Positions 38,002 through 45,845 of a DNA stretch of 64,000 bases are shown here, piece by piece. A program made the translations under genes and the position numbers. This stretch comes from Citrobacter farmeri (GTDB lineage Bacteria > Pseudomonadota > Gammaproteobacteria > Enterobacterales > Enterobacteriaceae). The notes below the pieces were generated by a model. The model had not been told where the DNA came from. It saw nothing but the letters and a program-made list of their open reading frames with translations, and did no database searches. The DNA is taken from contig NZ_CP077291.1 in the NCBI RefSeq assembly GCF_019048065.1, positions 3,348,001 through 3,412,000 of the forward strand. Direction: 5' to 3'. Positions within the stretch are counted from its first letter, which is position 1, and each line of letters starts with the position of its first letter.

Positions 38002-38867
38002 TGGCAGCAAAGATTATTGACGGTAAAACGATTGCGCAGCAGGTGCGCTCTGAGGTTGCTCAAAAAGTTCAGGCGCGTATTGCCGCCGGACGTCGGGCCC
38101 CGGGCCTGGCTGTTGTACTGGTAGGCAGCAACCCGGCCTCACAGATTTATGTGGCAAGCAAGCGTAAAGCCTGTGACGAGGTGGGATTCGTCTCCCGCTC
38201 GTATGACCTACCGGAAACCACCAGCGAGGCGGAACTGCTTGAGCTGATTGATACGCTCAACGCCGACAACACCATTGACGGTATCCTGGTGCAACTGCCG
38301 CTTCCGGCAGGCATCGATAATGTCAAAGTGCTGGAACGTATTGATCCGGATAAAGACGTAGACGGTTTTCATCCGTACAACGTTGGTCGCCTGTGCCAGC
38401 GCGCCCCGCGTCTGCGCCCCTGCACGCCGCGTGGGATTGTCACCCTGCTTGAGCGTTACAACATTGACCTCTACGGTCTGAATGCGGTCGTGATCGGCGC
38501 CTCAAACATTGTGGGTCGTCCCATGAGTATGGAGCTGCTGCTGGCCGGTTGCACCACCACGGTAACCCACCGCTTCACCAAAAATCTGCGTCACCACGTT
38601 GAGCATGCCGATCTGCTGATCGTTGCCGTTGGGAAACCGGGGTTTATTCCGGGTGAGTGGATCAAAGAAGGCGCTATCGTGGTTGATGTCGGCATCAACC
38701 GTCTGGAAAATGGCAAGGTTGTCGGCGACGTGGTGTTTGATGACGCAGCCGCGCGTGCCTCATATATTACGCCCGTACCGGGCGGCGTGGGGCCAATGAC
38801 GGTCGCCACGCTAATCGAAAACACGCTTCAGGCGTGCGTTGAATATCACGATCCTCAGGACAACTAA
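38001..38867 (+). CDS. folD: Bifunctional methylenetetrahydrofolate dehydrogenase/cyclohydrolase FolD
   Basis: A cytoplasmic enzyme that interconverts 5,10-methylene-THF, methenyl-THF and 10-formyl-THF, supplying one-carbon units for purines and formyl-Met-tRNA. The 288 residues match the E. coli length. The active-site tyrosine/lysine segment is [17 protein letters not shown] (Tyr and Lys near residues 52-56). The NADP-binding part contains [19 protein letters not shown], and the signature [18 protein letters not shown] is near the end. ybcJ begins one base after its stop. It is on the opposite strand to tRNA-Arg. Confidence 0.97.
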   Translation: MAAKIIDGKTIAQQVRSEVAQKVQARIAAGRRAPGLAVVLVGSNPASQIYVASKRKACDEVGFVSRSYDLPETTSEAELLELIDTLNADNTIDGILVQLPLPAGIDNVKVLERIDPDKDVDGFHPYNVGRLCQRAPRLRPCTPRGIVTLLERYNIDLYGLNAVVIGASNIVGRPMSMELLLAGCTTTVTHRFTKNLRHHVEHADLLIVAVGKPGFIPGEWIKEGAIVVDVGINRLENGKVVGDVVFDDAAARASYITPVPGGVGPMTVATLIENTLQACVEYHDPQDN

Positions 38868-38868
38868 C

Positions 38869-39081
38869 ATGGCGACATTTTCTTTAGGCAAGCATCCTCA
38901 CGTTGAACTGTGTGATTTGCTGAAACTGGAAGGCTGGAGTGAAAGCGGCGCCCAGGCGAAGATTGCCATTGCCGAAGGGCAGGTAAAGGTTGATGGTGCG
39001 GTGGAAACCCGCAAGCGCTGCAAAATTGTGGCCGGGCAAACCGTCAGCTTTGCCGGTCAGACCATCACCGTAACGGCCTGA
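38869..39081 (+). CDS. ybcJ: S4-like RNA-binding protein YbcJ
   Basis: A 70-residue protein with the S4-type alpha-L RNA-binding fold, HPHVELCDLLKLEGWSESGAQAKIAIAEGQVKVDGAVETRKRCKI. This length is that of E. coli YbcJ. The start ATG lies one base after the folD stop, so the two are co-transcribed. E. coli YbcJ is an RNA-binding protein of unknown partner. An in-frame start 10 codons earlier lies inside folD and is not used. Confidence 0.93.
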   Translation: MATFSLGKHPHVELCDLLKLEGWSESGAQAKIAIAEGQVKVDGAVETRKRCKIVAGQTVSFAGQTITVTA

Positions 39082-39270
39082 GTGCTCTGCTCTCCCCTCG
39101 TCCGACGTCGCCTCCGGGCGCTGTCTGACTGAGGGGAACTCCGCTTTTCCCCTACCTGCTTTTCCCTATAACCATAATGGTTAATTATCGTTCAACTTCA
39201 AAGAATCACCATTTCATTTGATGAAGCGTGAAATTTAAGTTGCGCGAAACGCGCGCCTTCATCACGATAA

Positions 39271-39298
39271 GTAGAACGTTCTACTATAACGTTCTACT
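39271..39298. promoter_or_regulatory. MalI-like operator pair upstream of the PTS gene
   Basis: GTAGAACGTTCTAC (39271-39284) is a perfect 14-bp palindrome with ACGT at its centre, and an overlapping-style second copy of the right arm, AACGTTCTACTT, begins at 39289. MalI-type operators also have a central AACGTT. The probable ligand is the LacI-family regulator at 40925. The two centres are 13 bp apart. Confidence 0.65.
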
Positions 39299-39340
39299 TA
39301 CAATAACAACGCTAAAAAGCGTTACTCGGGGGAAATCAGC

Positions 39341-40840
39341 ATGAGTCTGATATCAGGGTTTGTTAAATCGTTGTCTAAATTATCGATGATTGGCCGCGCT
39401 TTAATGCTGCCAATTTCACTGCTTCCCGCTGCGGGCCTGCTGCTGGCCTTCGGGGATAAATTCCATCTACCGCTGATGATGAACGCGGGCGGCGTTATCT
39501 TTGATAACCTGCCGATGCTGTTCGCTATCGGCTCTGCCGTTGGCCTGGCCTCGGAATCCGGTATCGCAGCGCTGTCTGCGGCGGTCTCTGTATTTGTCAC
39601 CAATATCACCATCAGCACGGTGTTAAGCATCACGCCGGAGATGGCTTCCCAGGGCGGTAAATACGCGATGGTGGTCGGTATCCCAACCCTGCAAATGGGC
39701 GTTTTTGGCGGCCTGATCTGCGGTATTCTCGCCGCCTGGTGCTACAACCGCTTTCACACCATGCAGTTGCCGGAATTCCTCGGATTCTTCTCTGGTAAAC
39801 GTTTTGTGGCGATCGCCACCGCGTTTCTCTCCTTTGTGCTGGGACTGCTGCTGCCTTACGTCTGGCAACATATTCAGGCCGGTATTGATGCGCTGTCAGT
39901 GGTCGTCAACGGCGATAATCAGGCCCTCTCAACCTTCATCTTTGGCCTGGTTGAACGTGCGCTGATCCCACTCGGGTTACACCACATCTGGTATCCTTCC
40001 TTCTGGTACTCCTTCGGGGATTACACCACTCAGGCCGGCCAGGTGATCCACGGCGACCAGACGATCTGGTTCAAGATGCTGGAGGAAGGCGTCAAATCCT
40101 TCAGTAGCGATACCTATCAGAACGCGGGTAAATTCATGCAGGGCGAATTCCCGCTGATGCTGTTTGCCCTGCCTGCCGCGTGTCTGGCGATGTATCACGA
40201 AGCGCATACAAAGAATAAGAAAATTGCTGCCGGTATTCTGTTCTCGGCCGCGCTCACCTGCTTCCTCACAGGGATTACCGAGCCGGTTGAGTTCACCTTC
40301 ATCTTCGTGGCGCCGATTTTGTACGTCTTCAACGCGATTATGGCGGGACTGGCCTATATGACCATGTACCTGCTGCATGCGCATATTGCCAAGTCGTTCT
40401 CCGCCGGTTTCATCGACTACCTGTCGTTTGGTATCCTGCCGTCCTTCAATGGCTATCAGACCAACTTCCTGAATGCCATTATCATCGGCGTGCCGATGGC
40501 GTTGATTTACTACTTTACTTTCCGCTTTGTCATTCGTCGTTTCGACATCAAAACGCCAGGCCGTACTGAAGTGACCGCCAATGCGAACGACAAAACGGAT
40601 ACAGAAATTGCCACTGAAATCATTGGCCTGCTGGGCGGCGCGCAGAACATCGACTCCGTAGGTTCCTGCATTACCCGTCTGCGTCTGGAAGTGGCGAAAA
40701 GCGATGAGGTCGATAAAGACGGTCTCAACGGCCTGGGTGCCCGCGGCGTGGTCTTTGTCGGGGACAACGGTATCCAGGTGATTTTCGGTGCAAGAGCACA
40801 GTTTATCGCTCAGACCATGTCCACGATGATTGGCAAATAA
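39341..40840 (+). CDS. PTS sugar transporter EIICB (glucose/maltose/GlcNAc family)
   Basis: A 499-residue inner-membrane phosphotransferase permease. The EIIC domain (about residues 1-400, some ten hydrophobic segments, with the ITEPVEFTFIF sugar-site motif) is joined to a C-terminal EIIB domain. The EIIB cysteine to be phosphorylated is Cys443 in SVGSCITRLRLEV. There is no EIIA domain, so it probably uses the cellular EIIA-Glc (Crr). It has an SD GGGGGAA about 12 bases before the ATG. It is followed by a MalI-like repressor gene, and palindromes lie just upstream; in E. coli malX-malI has a similar logic. The sugar is unknown. Confidence 0.9.
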   Translation: MSLISGFVKSLSKLSMIGRALMLPISLLPAAGLLLAFGDKFHLPLMMNAGGVIFDNLPMLFAIGSAVGLASESGIAALSAAVSVFVTNITISTVLSITPEMASQGGKYAMVVGIPTLQMGVFGGLICGILAAWCYNRFHTMQLPEFLGFFSGKRFVAIATAFLSFVLGLLLPYVWQHIQAGIDALSVVVNGDNQALSTFIFGLVERALIPLGLHHIWYPSFWYSFGDYTTQAGQVIHGDQTIWFKMLEEGVKSFSSDTYQNAGKFMQGEFPLMLFALPAACLAMYHEAHTKNKKIAAGILFSAALTCFLTGITEPVEFTFIFVAPILYVFNAIMAGLAYMTMYLLHAHIAKSFSAGFIDYLSFGILPSFNGYQTNFLNAIIIGVPMALIYYFTFRFVIRRFDIKTPGRTEVTANANDKTDTEIATEIIGLLGGAQNIDSVGSCITRLRLEVAKSDEVDKDGLNGLGARGVVFVGDNGIQVIFGARAQFIAQTMSTMIGK

Positions 40841-40924
40841 TAGGATGCCTGAATGACACGTCTCCTGTACGCTGGGAGACGTTGTCATATCGGGCTGATA
40901 ACCGGTAATTTTCAGGGAGCGATT

Positions 40925-41941
40925 TTGAAGAAAGTCAGCATTATTGATGTCGCAAAGCAGGCAGGTGTCTCGGTTTCGACCGTCTCTCTGGTGCTACGAC
41001 AGAAAGGGAAAATCTCAGAGGCAACGATTGAGAAGGTCCATGCTGCCATCAATACGCTTGGCTATGTGCATAACATCGCCGCGGCGAATCTTCGCGCCAG
41101 CACTTCCAATCTGATCGGCCTGATCCTGCGTGATTTTAGCGATAGCTTTTCCATCAAGGTAATGGCAAGTATTGTTCAGGAGTTGGAAAAACAGGGCTTT
41201 ATGGTTTTTCTGGGGCAACCGCAGGATGATCGCGCAAGCCTGGAACGCTGCTTGCTCTCTTTCAAACAGCAAGGTGTGGCTGGCGTAATTTATTTGTCGT
41301 CGGATCCCATCCGTACAGCACTACCTGAACAGGTGCGCCAGTGTCCTTTACCATTAGTTGTCGTATCGCAATCGCTGATTGAAGAAAACTGCAATCTGGT
41401 GATGCGTGATAATCGTCAGGCTGCTAGCCTTGCCACTCGCTATCTGATTGAACGCGGTCACCGCAGCATTGGCTATATTGGCGGTCGACCAGACTGTCTG
41501 ATTCGCCAGCAGAGACTACAGGGTTTTCGCAATACACTGGCGCAAAATGGCATGGTTTATAAAGAAGAATCGACTCCTGCATGTGACGATGATACCTATG
41601 CTGCCAGCATTGCCACCCGCCATCTGCTGGAACAAAATAACACCATCACGGCTCTTCTGTGCCACTCACCCACGGCCATCATTGGCTGCATAAGCGGTAT
41701 CCATCAGGTCGGACGAACTCTCGGTAAAGACGTATTTCTGACCCAGCAGGTGGCGCTAGTTGGTTTTGAAGATATGCTGCACGTCAATCTCACCTCCCCT
41801 TCGTTTACTTATGTCTCTTCCGCCATCGAAGAGACAGGAAGACAGGCCGCCGGATTGATTATCGGCCAGCTTAAAGAGCCAGAAAGACAGACACAACGGA
41901 TCACGCTGTCAGGCCAGCTTATCACCCGGGAATCAGCGTAG
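40925..41941 (+). CDS. MalI-like LacI-family regulator
   Basis: A 338-residue LacI/GalR regulator starting at TTG with AGGGAG 5 bases upstream; it begins MKKVSIIDVAKQAGVSVSTVSLVLRQKGKIS, and an upstream ATG at 40853 would add 24 residues of no family resemblance. The SVSTVSLVL recognition helix is like that of MalI (the usual family form is SVATVSRVL), so it should read an operator of the MalI class, in line with the AACGTT palindromes before the PTS gene. The effector domain is complete (for example GVAGVIYLSS, YIGGRPDCLIRQQRLQGF, ALVGFEDM). It is the second gene after the PTS transporter and most likely controls it. Confidence 0.88.
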   Translation: MKKVSIIDVAKQAGVSVSTVSLVLRQKGKISEATIEKVHAAINTLGYVHNIAAANLRASTSNLIGLILRDFSDSFSIKVMASIVQELEKQGFMVFLGQPQDDRASLERCLLSFKQQGVAGVIYLSSDPIRTALPEQVRQCPLPLVVVSQSLIEENCNLVMRDNRQAASLATRYLIERGHRSIGYIGGRPDCLIRQQRLQGFRNTLAQNGMVYKEESTPACDDDTYAASIATRHLLEQNNTITALLCHSPTAIIGCISGIHQVGRTLGKDVFLTQQVALVGFEDMLHVNLTSPSFTYVSSAIEETGRQAAGLIIGQLKEPERQTQRITLSGQLITRESA

Positions 41942-41951
41942 GAAAGAAAAA

Positions 41952-41968
41952 GCCCGGCAAAACCGGGC
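41952..41968 (-). terminator. Terminator of the lipoprotein-FKBP operon
   Basis: A 6-bp GC stem (GCCCGG / CCGGGC) with a 5-nt loop, followed on the minus strand by TTTTTC. It is 14 bp past the FKBP stop; on the plus strand it also closes the MalI-like gene but lacks a U-run in that direction. Confidence 0.75.
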
Positions 41969-41982
41969 ATGTGTTGCGAGGC

Positions 41983-44463
41983 TCATTTACCCGCGGCAGG
42001 TTGTACATCAACAACAGTAATTTCATAGACCATGGTAGAAGATGGCGGGATCTCCGGTGGTCGTCCTTGCGCCCCGTAAGCCAGTTCAGGCGGGACTGCC
42101 ATAATCAGCTTGCCCCCTTTATTCATTTTACCGATCGCTGAATTGAAAAGCGGTGGGAAATTGGCCAGCGGCAACGCCAATACCTTCCCGCTCTTCATCA
42201 TGTCTTTAATAACTTTACCGCTGGAAAGGCTTTCCTTAACGGCAATCGCCACCACATCTGTTGCCGCGATTTTACCCTGCCCTTTTTGGATAATGCGGTA
42301 GTAGTAGCCCATATCTGCCCGTTTAGTTCCCGGCTTACTGCTAAAAGTACTGATGAACTTGTTACTCTGATTCGCTTTGGTACTGGCACTCTTCTGCAGT
42401 TCCATTGCCTTCTTATTCATAATATCCAGTTCAGCCAGGATCTTACTTTCCGGCACCTTAAGCTGCCCTTTGATCGAATCAGAAACTCCGCTTATCACCT
42501 GAGTCAGTTCCAGTGGGAACCCATCAGACTGTACATTCGCCATCGCCCCTCTGACTTCCTGCCCCCACAAAGTCCCCAAAGCATAAGCGCGCAGTTGTTC
42601 TTCAGAAGCTGGCGCAGGCGTCGCAGCCCCAGTCTTTGTGGCTGTTAGCGTTGAAATTTGCTTATTTTGCGCATCCAGTTTTGCCGTCACTTCCTGGAGT
42701 TTCTTCTGCGCGTCATCCTGTTGTGTCTTGTTTTCTGCCAGCGTCTTCCTGGCATCGGCCAGAGATTTATCGTTATCACTCAGGCTGGCTCGCAAATCAG
42801 TGATTTGTTTGTTCTGCACGGCTCTCTGATTCTGGCTGTCGGTCAGGGCGCTTTTCAACGCGGCTGTTTCCGTCTGGCTTTTGCCCAGCGCCTGTTTCAG
42901 TTCAGCCACGACGTTGCTGTCGCCTGTCGTGGCTTCCGCCAGCGCTTTGGCATTGGCCGTTTGGGCCGCCGTCAGTTCCGCGATCTGTTTATTCAGCGCA
43001 ACGCCCTGATTCTGGCTGTCGGTCAGGGCAGTTTTCAGGGCCGCCGATTCGGACTGGCTCTTTTCCAGGGACTGCTTCAGATCAGCCATGGACTTGCTGT
43101 CGTCTGCCCTGGCTTCCGCCAGCGCTTTGGCATTGGCCGTTTGCGCCGCCGTCAGTTCCGCGATCTGCTTATTCAGCGCAACGCCCTGGTTCTGGCTGTC
43201 GGTCAGGGAAGTTTTCAGGGCCGCTGATTCAGACTGGCTCTTTTCCAGAGACAGCTTCAGATCAGCCACAGCCTTGCTGTCGTCTGCCCTGGCTTCCGCC
43301 AGCGCTTTGGCATTAGCCGCTTGGGCCGCAGTCAGTTCCGCAATCTGCTTATTCAGCGCAACGCCCTGATTCTGGCTGTCGGTCAGGGCAGTTTTCAGGG
43401 CCGCCGATTCAGACTGGCTCTTTTCCAGAGACTGCTTCAGATCAGCCATGGACTTGCTGTCGCCTGCCCTGGCTTCCGCCAGCGCTTTGGCATTGGCCGT
43501 TTGCGCCGCCGTCAGTTCCGCGATCTGTTTATTCAGCGCAACGCCCTGATTCTGGCTGTCGGTCAGGGCAGTTTTCAGGGCCGCTGATTCAGACTGGCTC
43601 TTTTCCAGAGACTGCTTCAGATCAGCCATGGACTTGCTGTCGCCTGCCCTGGCTTCCGCCAGCGCTTTGGCATTGGCCGCTTGGGCCGCCGTCAGTTCCG
43701 CAATCTGTTTATTCAGCGCAACGCTCTGATTCTGGCTGTCGGTCAGGGCAGTTTTCAGGGCCGCCGATTCAGACTGGCTCTTTTCCAGAGACTGCTTCAG
43801 ATCAGCCATGGACTTGCTGTCGCCTGTCCTGGCTTCCGCCAGCGCTTTTGCATTAGCCGCTTGGGCCGCCGTCAGTTCCGCAATCTGTTTATTCAACGCA
43901 ACGCTCTGATTCTGGCTCTCCGCCAATAGCTTTTTAAGTTGCATCAACGCCTGACTGTCACGCATTTTCTCCGCGGCATAATCAAGAGAATTCGCCACCT
44001 TATCAGCAAGCTGGTCAGTTATCTGTTTTTTAAGTTTATTGATTTCATCCAGGTTTTCTGCCAACTGCTTTTGTTGCACAATGGAGACGGAGTTACCTTT
44101 ATCCTGTTCGCTACGTAAAGCCGCCAACTGGTTCGAACTCTCCTCAAGTTGTTGATTTGCGCTCTCCAGTTGCTGTTGCAGAGTCGCGATCTGTTTTTGC
44201 GCATCGCGTAGCGATTGCTGAAGCACAGCACTCTCCTTCTCACCGGCAGGAGCAATCTGAATACCACGCAAATCACGGTTATGCGTTTTCGACGTGTGTT
44301 TCTTAGCGGTTCGCGGCGCTGAAATAACGGGGGCAGGTAAATTTATATTTTTTTCTGTCAGCAAGGCGGGAATATCGCTAGCCTGAGAGGTGATCACATC
44401 CAACGACTGTACAGCGGCTGCATTATCTCTTGCAAAAACATCACTAACAACACCACAAATCAC
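41983..44463 (-). CDS. FKBP-type peptidyl-prolyl isomerase with long coiled-coil repeats; start interrupted by a T10 tract
   Basis: The open frame from GTG 44463 encodes 826 residues: a long coiled coil (about 75-570) containing six 60-residue repeats, an FKBP N-terminal dimerisation segment (about 625-690, LRAYALGTLWGQEVR), and an FKBP domain at the end (AYGAQGRPPEIPPSSTMVYEITVVDV). The GTG has no ribosome site. The better start is ATG 44510: it has GGGGAG upstream, overlaps the lipoprotein stop (ATGA), and opens a leader MNALKIKPLFF. From that ATG the frame ends after 16 codons because the T tract at 44476-44485 has ten bases; with eleven it runs on as a signal peptide into this frame. The product is probably a periplasmic chaperone or isomerase; its client is unknown. 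Confidence 0.85.
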   Translation of the reverse strand: MICGVVSDVFARDNAAAVQSLDVITSQASDIPALLTEKNINLPAPVISAPRTAKKHTSKTHNRDLRGIQIAPAGEKESAVLQQSLRDAQKQIATLQQQLESANQQLEESSNQLAALRSEQDKGNSVSIVQQKQLAENLDEINKLKKQITDQLADKVANSLDYAAEKMRDSQALMQLKKLLAESQNQSVALNKQIAELTAAQAANAKALAEARTGDSKSMADLKQSLEKSQSESAALKTALTDSQNQSVALNKQIAELTAAQAANAKALAEARAGDSKSMADLKQSLEKSQSESAALKTALTDSQNQGVALNKQIAELTAAQTANAKALAEARAGDSKSMADLKQSLEKSQSESAALKTALTDSQNQGVALNKQIAELTAAQAANAKALAEARADDSKAVADLKLSLEKSQSESAALKTSLTDSQNQGVALNKQIAELTAAQTANAKALAEARADDSKSMADLKQSLEKSQSESAALKTALTDSQNQGVALNKQIAELTAAQTANAKALAEATTGDSNVVAELKQALGKSQTETAALKSALTDSQNQRAVQNKQITDLRASLSDNDKSLADARKTLAENKTQQDDAQKKLQEVTAKLDAQNKQISTLTATKTGAATPAPASEEQLRAYALGTLWGQEVRGAMANVQSDGFPLELTQVISGVSDSIKGQLKVPESKILAELDIMNKKAMELQKSASTKANQSNKFISTFSSKPGTKRADMGYYYRIIQKGQGKIAATDVVAIAVKESLSSGKVIKDMMKSGKVLALPLANFPPLFNSAIGKMNKGGKLIMAVPPELAYGAQGRPPEIPPSSTMVYEITVVDVQPAAGK
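42841..43920 (-). repeat. Six tandem 180-bp repeats (60 residues each) in the FKBP gene
   Basis: Six exact-length 180-bp units run from 43920 down to 42841. Each encodes a variant of a 60-residue helix-forming unit beginning DSQNQ-VALNKQIAELTAAQ and ending SQSESAALKTALT. Units 2 to 5 differ by only a few residues. The sixth (43020-42841) is the most diverged. The nearly identical DNA can recombine, so copy number may vary between strains. Confidence 0.95.
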
Positions 44464-44475
44464 CAGGGGAAGAGT

Positions 44476-44485
44476 AAAAAAAAAA
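44476..44485 (-). other. T10 homopolymer in the signal-peptide region of the FKBP gene
   Basis: Ten consecutive A on the plus strand (T on the coding strand) lie between codon 9 from the ATG at 44510 and the main open frame. Ten bases leave the ATG frame shut (stop after 16 codons); eleven or eight would join it to the 826-codon frame. Slippage at replication or transcription, or a base-count error in the assembly, would explain this. Confidence 0.8.
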
Positions 44486-44506
44486 GAGGTTTTATTTTTA
44501 ACGCGT

Positions 44507-44995
44507 TCATTTAAAACTCTCCCCTCGGTTAATCAAAGATTGACGAACGGTTTGTTCGATATCGCTGCACAGCTTCTGCGTTTTATATTTATACAGTGCA
44601 TCCATGGTATCCCGCGTTTGGGAACCAATATCCTCTCGCACAGACGTGTAGACAGACGCACTATCCAGCAATTGATCAAACGCAGCTTTCTTTTTCGCAT
44701 ATTGATGCTGGTTCACTTTAGAAAGGGCAATAAGTTCTTTCTGGCAATGAGAAGCTGCACCTTCAGAGGTTTCTACGTTCGCAACCTCTTGAGTCGCTGG
44801 CGTTATCTGAGGTGAAGGCAATGGCGCGGATACGACGGGGGTAGAGGGATTGTTCCCTGCTGATGACTGAGATTGTGAATGACGCTGGCAACCGGCAAGA
44901 AAAACCGGCGTTATTATTAGTAATATATTTAATGCCCTTTTAAAATATTTGTTCGTTTTACTGACATATCTGTTCGATTTACGATAAGTCGTCAC
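44507..44995 (-). CDS. Small lipoprotein, first gene of the FKBP operon
   Basis: A 162-residue protein of unknown function. The GTG start at 44995 is chosen because GAGGGG lies 7 bases upstream; a longer frame from 45088 lacks a ribosome site. A hydrophobic segment ends with the lipobox FLAGC, so the mature protein should be lipid anchored. It continues with a Ser/Pro-rich linker and a helical domain containing two cysteines (SHCQKELIAL and KLCSDIEQ). Its TGA overlaps the ATG of the FKBP gene in an ATGA junction, indicating coupled translation and a shared envelope role. Confidence 0.75.
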   Translation of the reverse strand: MTTYRKSNRYVSKTNKYFKRALNILLIITPVFLAGCQRHSQSQSSAGNNPSTPVVSAPLPSPQITPATQEVANVETSEGAASHCQKELIALSKVNQHQYAKKKAAFDQLLDSASVYTSVREDIGSQTRDTMDALYKYKTQKLCSDIEQTVRQSLINRGESFK

Positions 44996-45238
44996 AATAA
45001 AGCCCCTCAAAAACGGCCGTCTGCTAGTGAAGAAAAATAAAGAATAGAGTATCTTGTGATTATGCACAGCTAAAAAAGTGCTATACAATCCTTCATTCTC
45101 AAAAAAGCAAATTTTAGGATTTCATTCAGACTTTTTACACTAATTCATAGAAACAGCATTAACCAATAACGCTATTTACATAGCAAATATATTTCATCCA
45201 ATATATATTAATACATTCTCGCATTTCGGATAATTATT

Positions 45239-45763
45239 ATGCCAACCATTATTACCCATGCCGCCGTCCCGATTTGCCTCGGACTAGGTCTGGGATTGAA
45301 AGCCATTCCTCCACGTTTACTGTTTGCCGGAATCGCGCTTGCAATGCTACCGGACGCCGATGTGCTTTCGTTTAAACTCGGCGTGTCCTATGGCAACGTG
45401 TTCGGGCATCGCGGATTTACCCATTCACTGCTGTTTGCCCTGGTGGTTCCGCTGCTCTGCGTGTGGATGGGGCGACGATGGTTTAAAGCCGGGTTAATGC
45501 GCTGCTGGTTATTTTTAACGGTTTCGCTGCTGTCACACAGCCTGCTGGATTCGGTAACCACCGGCGGCAAAGGCGTTGGCTGGCTGTGGCCGTGGTCAGA
45601 TGAACGTTTCTTCGCGCCGTGGCAGGTGATCAAGGTCGCGCCGTTTGCCTTGTCGCGCTATAACACGCCATATGGACACCAGGTCATTCTTTCCGAGTTA
45701 ATCTGGGTGTGGTTGCCGGGAGCGCTGCTGATGGGAATGCTGTGGTGGTATAGGAAGCATTAA
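45239..45763 (+). CDS. ybcI: Inner-membrane metal-dependent hydrolase-type protein YbcI
   Basis: A 174-residue membrane protein of the YdjM/YbcI family (formerly DUF457), the length of E. coli YbcI (173). Four or five hydrophobic segments include the family motifs ITHAAVPICLGLGL near the start, PDADVLSFKLG, and the HRGFTHSLLFALVVPLL stretch with conserved histidines. Members are called metal-dependent hydrolases; the substrate is unknown. A BIME follows and separates it from the convergent cysS. Confidence 0.92.
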   Translation: MPTIITHAAVPICLGLGLGLKAIPPRLLFAGIALAMLPDADVLSFKLGVSYGNVFGHRGFTHSLLFALVVPLLCVWMGRRWFKAGLMRCWLFLTVSLLSHSLLDSVTTGGKGVGWLWPWSDERFFAPWQVIKVAPFALSRYNTPYGHQVILSELIWVWLPGALLMGMLWWYRKH

Positions 45764-45765
45764 TG

Positions 45766-45840
45766 TGCCGGATGGCGGCGCGTTGCGCCTTATCCGGCCT
45801 ACAAAATAGGCCGGACACGCATCAGCGCCATCCGGCAATA
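45766..45840. repeat. BIME of two inverted REP units
   Basis: GCCGGATGGCGGCGCG to TTATCCGGCCTAC (about 45767-45802) and its inverted partner to about 45837 (GGCCGGACACGC to GCCATCCGGC). It lies between convergent ybcI and cysS. Confidence 0.85.
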
Positions 45841-45845
45841 GACGA

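Noticed and set aside
39090..39170. Possible terminator between ybcJ and the PTS gene
   Set aside because: Several short GC repeats (CCCCTC, GGGGAA, TTCCCC) allow alternative small stems, but none is convincing.
42658..43929. Regularly spaced repeats looking like a CRISPR or satellite array
   Set aside because: The 180-bp units have no spacers and are in frame with a 60-residue coiled-coil repeat; long antisense ORFs in this stretch are shadows.
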